In this document: positions 58,176 to 64,000 of the stretch, piece by piece
Layout of the letters: the number at the start of each line of letters is the position of its first letter
Position numbering within the stretch: the first letter of the stretch is position 1
NCBI RefSeq assembly: GCF_036250755.1
Contig: NZ_CP109583.1
Span: forward strand, 9,046,001 to 9,110,000
Origin: Streptomyces uncialis
GTDB taxonomy: Bacteria; Actinomycetota; Actinomycetes; Streptomycetales; Streptomycetaceae
Length of the DNA: 64,000 nucleotides
Reading direction: 5' to 3'
Translations under genes and position numbers: made by a program
Notes under the pieces: model-generated
Database searches by the model: none
What the model was told of the DNA's origin: nothing
The model's input: only the letters and a program-made list of their open reading frames with translations

Positions 58176-58196
58176 GCGGGCCTTTGTCTGGCCCGC
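58176..58196. terminator. Hairpin in the terpene synthase leader region
   Basis: A 7-bp GC stem (GCGGGCC / GGCCCGC) with a 7-nt T-rich loop, 150 bp upstream of the terpene synthase start. Probably a terminator of upstream transcription. Confidence 0.45.
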
Positions 58197-58349
58197 CCCC
58201 TGGTTCGCCTGCCGGGGATCGTTCAACACGTTCACGCCCTTTTGGTTACCGAGACCTTCCCTTCCTGGGGTGGGACTGGCTCTCTTGAAAGGAAAGGAAC
58301 CGGCGGGCCGCTGCCCCGCCACTGTCAGGACGAGGGCCAGGGAGTGCTC

Positions 58350-59380
58350 ATGGATCTCGCAGTCCCTCGGCTCCGCGTCGATCTGCTGTCCGGGCTCCAC
58401 CCCCATGAAGACCGTGCCCAGCAGCACACCCAGGCGTGGGTACAGGAAATGGGCATGATCGCCAACAGCCCGAAAGTGCGGGAGGTCCGCGACTCGTTCC
58501 TGCTCGGAAGGCCGGCCGCCCGGGTCTGTCCCCACGCCTCCGTCGGCCGTTTATACGTCCTGGCGGACTGGACGAGCGCCTACTTCATCCTGGACGACGT
58601 CCTGGACGACACGGTGGAGGCCCGCGACCCGGAGGTGGCCACCGAGATCGCCGACCAGTTCATCGCCCCCTTCCTCGGCACCGCCCCGCGAACCGGGCGC
58701 CACCGGGTGGGCGATGTCCTCGCGGTGTCGAGGATCCGGGAAGGACTGGCCGACCTGTGGGCCCGCACCCGGCCGGGCATGACCGCCGCGTGGACCAACC
58801 GCCTCGTCCACGACATGACCGCCTACCTCTACTCGCACGTCCGCCAGTCGGAGATCAACTCCTCCGAAACCCCCTTCGACGAGGACGCGTACTGCGCCCA
58901 CCGGCTCCTGACCAGTGCCATGTACGTCTCCGCCGACCTCATCGAGGTCGCCACCGCCAGGCCGGTGCCCGAACACCTGATCCGCAACCCGGACGTCGCG
59001 ACCATCCGCGAAGCCGCCTCCCACGTCGTGGCCTGGGTCAACGACCTGTACTCCGCGCCCAAGGAGATCCGCCTCAACGACCTCTGCAACTACGTCGTGG
59101 TCCTGACCAGCAAACTCGACGTCTCCTTGCAGGAAGCCGCCGATCTCGTCGCCCAGCGGGTCGACGTCCAGGTCGGACGGTTCCTCGCCGCCGAGAGCCG
59201 CGCCGAGGCCGTCCTCTACCCCCACCTGCAGCCCGACGACCGCCAAGCCCTCACCGAAATGGTCGAAGGACTCAAGACCTGGATGACCGGCAACGCCCTC
59301 TGGGCAGAGGAAACCGCCCGCTACACCGACCGCGCGACCCGGCGACCGGCCCCGTGCAGCACCTCGCCACACTCATCTGA
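58350..59380 (+). CDS. Class I terpene synthase (late frameshift)
   Basis: About 340 residues of a bacterial terpene cyclase. The first metal motif is FILDDVLDD (D82-D83, D86) and the second is the NSE triad NDLYSAPKE (N231, S235, E239). It ionises a prenyl diphosphate such as FPP or GPP with Mg2+ and cyclises it. ATG 58350 has a GGGAG leader. Near 59335 the frame shifts: the continuing frame runs on to 59666 with low-complexity sequence, whereas the natural family end (PVQHLATLI) is in another frame and stops at 59380. One or two bases have been gained or lost close to the end, after all active-site residues. The P450 gene follows. Confidence 0.85.
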
Positions 59381-59662
59381 CGACCCCGGCAGCAACCGCG
59401 GCACAGGCCCCGCACAGAATCCCCGCCGGCCATGCCCGGCGCCGCCGAGGATGCCCCATGACGGACAGCGGGTCACCGGGCAGTGCCGTTCCACGCCCGC
59501 ACGCGCCAAGCCCCAAGCATCCAGGGCGCACCGGGTTGAACCGGCGGGGTCGCGGGTTCCGCCTCCCCGGATCCGGCACCGGGCTCCACCCGCAGCAACC
59601 GGCCCCGCGCACCCCGCGTCCCCGCTTCATCCACCGCACCGCCGACCGGAGAGTGGACAGCT

Positions 59663-61009
59663 ATGACAACGGACGTTCCGATCAGCCAGGCACCGGGAGC
59701 GCTGCCTCTCCTCGGCCACCTCCTGCCACTGGTACGCGACCCCCTGAAATTCCTCACCTCACTGCCCGCCCGCGGAGACCTGGTCCACATCCGAATCGGC
59801 CCCAAGAAGGCCCTTCTGGTGTGCGACCCGGGACTGACCCGCCACGTCCTGGTCAACGACCGCACCTTCGACAAAGGCGGCCCGGCATTCGACCAGGGCA
59901 GGGAAGTCCTGGGCAACGGCCTGCCCCTCTGCCCCCATACCGACCACCGCCGCCAGCGACGGCTGGTCCAGCCCGCCTTCCACCCTGCCCGCCTGCCCGC
60001 GTACGCCCGCCTGATGACCGAACAGACCGACACCGCCACCGGCTCGTGGACCGACGGCCAGACCATCGACGCCTATACCGAGATGCAGAACATCGTCGCC
60101 CAGGGCCTGGTGGCAACCATGTTCGCCGACACCCTCAACCCCACCGCCATCACCGAGGTACTGGAGGACCTCGGCGCCATCACGGACGGCATCTTCCGGC
60201 GCATGATCACACCACCGCGCCTGAACACGCTCCCCACCCCCGGCAACCGCCGCTACTACCAGGCCCGATCCCGCCTGCGCCGGACCATGGTCCGCGCCAC
60301 CGCAGACCGCCGCTCCGCCGCCACCGGCCACGACGACCTGCTGTCCGTACTCCTCGGCAGCCCAGATCCCCCCGAAGACGGCCATGACCAGAACCTTTCC
60401 GACGCCGAGATCATCGACCAGCTGATGGCCTTCTTCTTCGCCGGCATCGAGACCGCGGCCGCCACCCTGGCATGGGCACTGCACGCACTGGCCCAGCATC
60501 CCCACATCGAAGAACAGCTCCACGCCGAGGCCGACAGCGTTCTCGCCGGCGCCGCAGCCACACTCGACGACGTGCCCAGGCTGGAATACACACGCCGCGT
60601 CCTCATGGAATCCCTGCGACGCTATCCGCCAGCCTGGCTCGTCAGCCGCACCACCACCACCGACACACACCTCGGCACGCACCCCGTCCGCGCCGGCACG
60701 GCCGTCTTCTACAGCCCCTATCTCATCCACCACCGAACCGACCAGTACGACAACCCCGAGCAATTCGACCCCGACCGGTGGAGCAGCTCCCGCCACCTCA
60801 ACCCACCGGACGGCTCCTTCATCCCGTTCGGCGGAGGCGCCCGCAAGTGCGTCGGCGACCAGTTCGGCATCACCGAAGCCGTCATCATCCTGGCCACGAT
60901 CGCCGCACGATGGCGCCTGGAACCCCTGCCCGGCCGCCCCGTCCGCCCCGCCCTGGCCCTCACACTCAGCCCGCAACGGCTGCACATGCGCCTCAGGCCC
61001 CGCACATAG
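59663..61009 (+). CDS. Cytochrome P450, terpene-type
   Basis: A 448-residue P450. It has the N-terminal proline-rich GALPLLGHLLPLVRDPLKFL, AFFFAGIETAAATLAW in the I helix, ESLRRYPPAWLVSRT with the E-x-x-R motif, and the haem loop FIPFGGGARKCVGDQFG with Cys396. The layout, with a CYP170A1-like haem loop and no membrane anchor, is typical of P450s that oxidise sesquiterpenes made by an adjacent cyclase. It lies about 280 bp after the natural end of the terpene synthase. It probably oxidises that terpene. Confidence 0.93.
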   Translation: MTTDVPISQAPGALPLLGHLLPLVRDPLKFLTSLPARGDLVHIRIGPKKALLVCDPGLTRHVLVNDRTFDKGGPAFDQGREVLGNGLPLCPHTDHRRQRRLVQPAFHPARLPAYARLMTEQTDTATGSWTDGQTIDAYTEMQNIVAQGLVATMFADTLNPTAITEVLEDLGAITDGIFRRMITPPRLNTLPTPGNRRYYQARSRLRRTMVRATADRRSAATGHDDLLSVLLGSPDPPEDGHDQNLSDAEIIDQLMAFFFAGIETAAATLAWALHALAQHPHIEEQLHAEADSVLAGAAATLDDVPRLEYTRRVLMESLRRYPPAWLVSRTTTTDTHLGTHPVRAGTAVFYSPYLIHHRTDQYDNPEQFDPDRWSSSRHLNPPDGSFIPFGGGARKCVGDQFGITEAVIILATIAARWRLEPLPGRPVRPALALTLSPQRLHMRLRPRT

Positions 61010-61188
61010 CACCGCCCGGGTCCCGAACCCTGCACACCCCGCGTCGGCTTCACTCAGCCCACAGAGGACGAAGGCCCACCCGCCTGGGCGGTGCGGCGTG
61101 CTCGGCCCGGCCAAGCACGCCGTCGGATCATCGCTGCCCCGACGACTCCAGCACTCAACGGCTACACACTCGCCCCCCAAAAAAAGGG
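61010..61188. other. Short convergent spacer
   Basis: One hundred and eighty bases between the P450 stop and the end of the leftward orphan gene. It contains an A-rich CCCCAAAAAAAGGGTC-type run near 61176-61190. No gene is supported. Confidence 0.4.
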
Positions 61189-61797
61189 TCACATCACCGT
61201 GCTGGCGCACCTGCTCAGCCTGTGCAACGGCTCGCCCGGCGCGACCAACCCCGCAGGCCAGCGAGTTGTGTGAACCACCCAGCGGGCCTTGACCCCTCCG
61301 CACCCGGCCGGGGATGCGCCCGCGTTCTGCACGATGCCGGGCCGTATCGGATGTGCACCGGCCAGTGTGGGATGTGCGTCGAGGGCCTGGCGGAGGGCGG
61401 TGGCGTGGAGCTGGCGGAGGATGTCGTCGATGTCCTCGTGGTCCTCGGTGAGGACGTCGGCGGTGAAGCGGATGACGGTGCGGGCGATGCCCCCGGCTGC
61501 GTCCGGGCCCGCCTGTTCCCAGGTGCGCAGGGCGCTGAGGAAGACGCCTCCGAGGGCATCGAGGGCGAAGGAGTCCGCGCACGCCGCGTCCATGTCCGGG
61601 CCGGGCAGGGCGGTGACGGGGGCGACGATCCGGGTGGCGACGTCCACCAGGATCGCGGACATCCGCGGTTCGGCGGCGGCGAGGGCGGCGGCGACTTCGA
61701 GTGCGCCGGCCTGCACCGCGCGGAGGTGGTCGAAGGCGGCCGTCACCGCGTGAGGAGTCATCGGAGTGAGCGATTCGGCGACGGTGGTGTCAGGCAC
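61189..61797 (-). CDS. Conserved Streptomyces orphan protein
   Basis: A 202-residue protein. GTG 61797 has a CAGGAG leader. The first 150 residues are helical and alanine-rich (AVTAAFDHLRAVQAGALEVA, CADSFALDALGGVFLSALRT, ARTVIRFTADVLTEDHEDID). The last 50 residues (after HPTLAG) change character and may be acquired sequence. No membrane segment or known motif. A broken, internally inverted copy lies at 53943-54262, and dispersed repeats follow each copy on its right, so the block has been duplicated. Confidence 0.65.
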   Translation of the reverse strand: MPDTTVAESLTPMTPHAVTAAFDHLRAVQAGALEVAAALAAAEPRMSAILVDVATRIVAPVTALPGPDMDAACADSFALDALGGVFLSALRTWEQAGPDAAGGIARTVIRFTADVLTEDHEDIDDILRQLHATALRQALDAHPTLAGAHPIRPGIVQNAGASPAGCGGVKARWVVHTTRWPAGLVAPGEPLHRLSRCASTVM

Positions 61798-62124
61798 AGG
61801 GGTACTCCTGTCGTCGGGCTGCCGTGCTGATCACGACGGCTTCGGACAGCCTCGGGCGCAGGCCCTGTGGACAGCGGCCGGAGATTTCTCCCCCTTTTCC
61901 GAACCGGTGCGAACCGTCCGGTCAATGGTCTAGCCGTCACATACCGGACCCCCCTTGACCAGTACCGTCCCTGGGGGCGACCGGCCCATGGCTCTGGTCC
62001 ACCGAAACGACCGGCGTCCGACCGGCGGCCACCCGAGGAGCCGCTGGCCCTGCCAGTCCGATGGCGGTGAACTGGCCGGGACCGGGCCGCTCGCGACGGA
62101 CACCGAGCCCGCCCCCACGTCCCT
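61798..62124. other. Spacer upstream of the orphan gene
   Basis: About 330 bp with no supported gene. The stretch 62030-62124 is related to 54260-54354, forming part of the duplicated block. Confidence 0.45.
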
Positions 62125-62288
62125 CTTCCGTAGGTTGCCCTACGACTTGCCTCGGCGTCATGGGCGGGACGAGGAAATCAGCAGGTCAGCGCCCTGGTCA
62201 AAGGGGTTCGGCTGCGCCGACTGCTTCTCTCAGAGACCCCCAGAGTAATGAGGAGCCCAGCGAAGTCGACAGGAGCGGGGACGGAAAG
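62125..62288 (+). repeat. Dispersed repeat, copy R2 (short)
   Basis: It corresponds to the first 165 bp of R1 (54355) and R3 (62343). Conserved blocks are ATCAGCAGGTCAG, GGTTCGGCTGCGCCGACT, CTTCTCTCAG and GAGGAGCCCAGCGAAGTCGA. Confidence 0.75.
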
Positions 62289-62342
62289 GGGCGGGGAGAG
62301 GCCGGTACGGACGGCAGCAGGCTGAGAACGGACATACGCCAG

Positions 62343-62704
62343 CTTCCGCAGGTCGCCTTACGAGTCGCCTTACGAATCGCCTCGATGTCATGGGGAGGGC
62401 GGGGAAATCGGCAGGTCAGTGCCTTGGCCAAGAGGGTTCGGCTGCGCCGACTACTTCTCTCAGGGACCCCCAGGAGCATTGAGGAGCCCGGTGAAGTCGA
62501 CAGGAGCGGGGGTGGAAAGGGACGCGGGGAGAGGCCGGGACGGCCGGTATCCAGGCTGAGAACGAACAGACAGCGCAGTGCGGCAAGCGATACGGAGGGA
62601 GCGGCCGACAAGGGAAGAGGCGAGCAGGGGAGGGAGGGAAGGGATGAGCGACGAGAGGAGCGGCCGACGGGACGGCGGCTTCCGTTCCCGGATGGAGGTG
62701 TGGA
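62343..62704 (+). repeat. Dispersed repeat, copy R3
   Basis: A full-length copy lying 55 bp after R2. It keeps GGTTCGGCTGCGCCGACTAC, TTCTCTCAGGGACCCCCAGG and the right-hand block AAGGGAAGAGGCGAGCAGGG found in R1. A 14-bp internal duplication of the ACGAGTCGCCTT type is present at its left end. Confidence 0.78.
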
Positions 62705-62809
62705 TGCCCTCGGGCCCGGGTACCGGGGCATCGGCACAGGACCCTGACTCCGCCTGCCTGGCGCTGCCGTGTGCTGCGCCCGGGGCCGGGTGCGCGCACG
62801 CTGGAAGGT

Positions 62810-63034
62810 ATGGAGAGCGCGCCGATCGTCGTGCACCGGCCGTCGCCGTCGGGCGGCCGGCGGGTGAGCGTGCACCGGAACGGCCGGGACGAGATCCTGG
62901 GCCTCGCGTTCTCCGACCATGACCTCGTGGTCTTCCTGGAAGCCGCGGGCATCACCGAATCAGGCCTGGTTCTCGATGACCCTGGCTAGGTGGAGTGGCG
63001 GGGCGCGGACGCGCACCACTGGAACGCCGCCTGA
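62810..63034 (+). pseudogene. Small Streptomyces orphan gene with premature TAG
   Basis: ATG 62810 opens a 59-codon frame (IVVHRPSPSGGRRVSVHRNG, LGLAFSDHDLVVFLEAAG) that stops at TAG 62987. The same frame continues after the stop with VEWRGADAHHWNAA and a natural TGA at 63032. Relatives read DDP-x-W-VEWRG, so the TAG replaces a tryptophan TGG. The next in-frame stretch (GWRRTRWRQRRALAAFLDGW) looks like the body of a second small basic protein. Function of both unknown. Confidence 0.6.
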
Positions 63035-63247
63035 CGACCGGCACCCGCAGGCTGGCGCCGCACCCGGTGGCGGCAGCGCCGCGCCCTGGCCGCCTTCCTG
63101 GACGGCTGGGGCCGGGCCGGGGAACCCGCCAAGGCCAGCTGATCTCTGCCGGTCACACTCCGCCGGTCGGCCGTCCTCGCGGCCGACCGGCCCCGGTCCC
63201 GGCGTCCTTCAGGATGCCGATTCCTCCGACTCGGAAGACTTACGGCC

Positions 63248-63440
63248 GTGGGCACGTCGCAGAAGGCCCCATGCCCGCTGTGGCGGACCCGCTGGACCGT
63301 CACCGACGACGGGCCGGACCACCCGTATCCGCCGGTCCTGATCGTGTTCAACTACATCGGTGTCCGGGAACCAGACCCTCCTCCCTCGACGCGATCGGCA
63401 ACCCCCGCCTCGACGCCGTCCTCACCCGCCAACGCCAGCA
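63248..63440 (+). pseudogene. Fragment of unrecognised protein
   Basis: From GTG 63248 a short frame encodes LWRTRWTVTDDGPDHPYPPV then LIVFNYIGVREPD before losing coding character. It may be the N- or C-terminal piece of a replication or transfer gene of a Streptomyces plasmid, but I cannot assign it. Confidence 0.3.
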
Positions 63441-63791
63441 GATGAAGGCCAACCAGGAGGCGTACCAGGCGCAGCTCCGGGATATCAGTGAACGCCACGC
63501 CGAGCGCGTGGCCCGCCGCCCGGTCTGCACCGGCTGCGGGGCCAAGCTCACCGACGAACGGTGGAAGGCGGCCCGGGCGACGGGCCGGGGCACTCCGGAG
63601 GACACCCGCCCGCACCTGTGTGACACCTGTAGCCCCCAAGCCGCCGCCACCGAAGGCCGAACGGCGGACGAACAGGAACACCGTGAGCCGGTGCGCCGTG
63701 GGGCAGAGCAGGAGAATCTCCAGAGTGAGGCCCGCCCTGCCTGTACCGGATGCGGAACGAGGTTCAAGCTCATGTACGAGATGCCCACGTT
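63390..63791 (+). CDS. Zinc-ribbon orphan protein, start missing
   Basis: A consistent frame encodes NPRLDAVLTRQRQQMKANQE, a charged helix, and a C-x2-C...C-x2-C zinc ribbon (RPVCTGCGAKLTDERWKAAR ... PHLCDTCS). A second C-x2-C motif (ACTGCGTRFKLMYEM) follows after a Glu/Ala-rich linker. The family is frequent near Streptomyces mobile elements; its function is unknown. No start codon fits, so the 5' end may be lost to the preceding fragment. The frame stays open to 63954 but beyond 63791 it overlaps a gene on the other strand and loses character. Confidence 0.5.
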
Positions 63792-64000
63792 CTACTCCGG
63801 AGGCGGCGTTACCAGCTTTGTGGCGCTCGGGTCGACGTCCGCTGCACAGGCCAGGGTCGGCAGGTCGCGGTCGAGCAGGCCGTTCATTTCGATGGCCACA
63901 CGGCTGAGCAGGTGGGCGGCTTGGATGGATTGGCCGTCAGCGACGGCGGCGTAGAACCGGGCGGCATAGGTGATGGCGTCGGCATCGCCGATGGTGTCGG
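63792..64000 (-). CDS. CHAT/caspase-like protein, C-terminal part (runs off the window)
   Basis: Sixty-eight codons read leftwards from the window edge to TAG 63792, without a methionine. DTIGDADAITYAARFYAAVA then DGQSIQAAHLLSRVAIEMNG resembles the end of CHAT-type peptidase or caspase-like domains, where D-x-x-A-x-x-F-A-x-x-F-Y-x-A-L-A-D-G is a standard motif after the catalytic cysteine. The catalytic residues lie outside the window. CHAT proteins are used in bacterial signalling and defence systems. Confidence 0.55.
   Translation of the reverse strand, partial: DTIGDADAITYAARFYAAVADGQSIQAAHLLSRVAIEMNGLLDRDLPTLACAADVDPSATKLVTPPPE

Noticed and set aside
59759..61582. A 607-residue minus-strand frame opposite the P450 gene
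   Set aside because: Shadow of the P450 and of the orphan gene; Gly/Ala/Val-rich without domains.

Overview
The window is high-GC actinobacterial DNA and almost certainly from Streptomyces. GTG/ATG starts with GGAGG-type leaders, four-base stop/start overlaps, serine-rich partner-switch signalling, rare TTA codons confined to secondary-metabolism genes and many small Streptomyces-type orphan proteins all point there. Frequent gene remnants, IS remains and duplicated fragments suggest a variable chromosome-arm-like or plasmid-derived region. No tRNA, rRNA or CRISPR array was seen.

Layout. 1-5.2 kb: a MarR regulator diverges from a signalling operon made of two SpoIIE-type PP2C phosphatases, a cobalamin-binding protein with the CarH-type light-sensor signature and a STAS protein. 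5.2-11.9 kb: methyltransferase, a chitin-type lytic monooxygenase (AA10) under two DasR-like boxes, ArsR/AHSA1 pair, broken MFS gene, hydrolase, APH-like kinase and HNH-like protein. 12-14.6 kb: a hexamer repeat, a broken PP2C gene, a DEAD-box helicase with a strong leader hairpin and a cysteine-poor thioredoxin-fold protein. 15.1-20.5 kb: a stressosome module (RsbR-RsbS-RsbT, an ATPase-PP2C fusion, a second PP2C, an RsbW-like ATPase, a STAS antagonist). 21.1-24.9 kb: a three-repeat beta-trefoil lectin-like secreted protein, a plant/animal-like profilin, a truncated LecB-like lectin and several remnants. 24.9-27.7 kb: a RelE-like gene split by an IS110-family element, and an ISL3-type remnant.

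27.7-48.8 kb is an apparently intact phosphonate biosynthetic gene cluster that I cannot match to a known product. Eleven leftward, mostly overlapping genes encode a PEP mutase-like enzyme, phosphonopyruvate decarboxylase, FMN 2-hydroxyacid oxidase, two Fem-like GNAT ligases, an NDK-like protein, a PLP aminotransferase, an FAD monooxygenase, a nucleotidyltransferase-like protein, an MFS exporter and a TauD-type dioxygenase. Rightward genes add a third Fem-like ligase, a P450, a SARP regulator, a DUF6065 protein, a truncated haemoglobin, a methyltransferase and a HIT protein; an aldehyde dehydrogenase faces them. A plausible outline is PEP to phosphonopyruvate to phosphonoacetaldehyde, oxidative or transamination branches, then aminoacylation to a phosphonopeptide and export. 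The PEP mutase motif is altered (EDN instead of EDK) and the NDK-like protein has lost a key lysine, so unusual chemistry is possible.

49-64 kb is accessory DNA: orphan remnants, a membrane protein, a VOC protein plus ECF41-like sigma factor, a TetR regulator divergent from a YhgE-like membrane protein with a palindromic operator, a conjugation-protein remnant, a cluster of long palindromes, a terpene synthase/P450 pair, a rearranged duplication (53.9-54.7 against 61.3-62.7 kb) carrying a dispersed repeat, and remnants ending in a truncated CHAT/caspase-like gene at the right edge.
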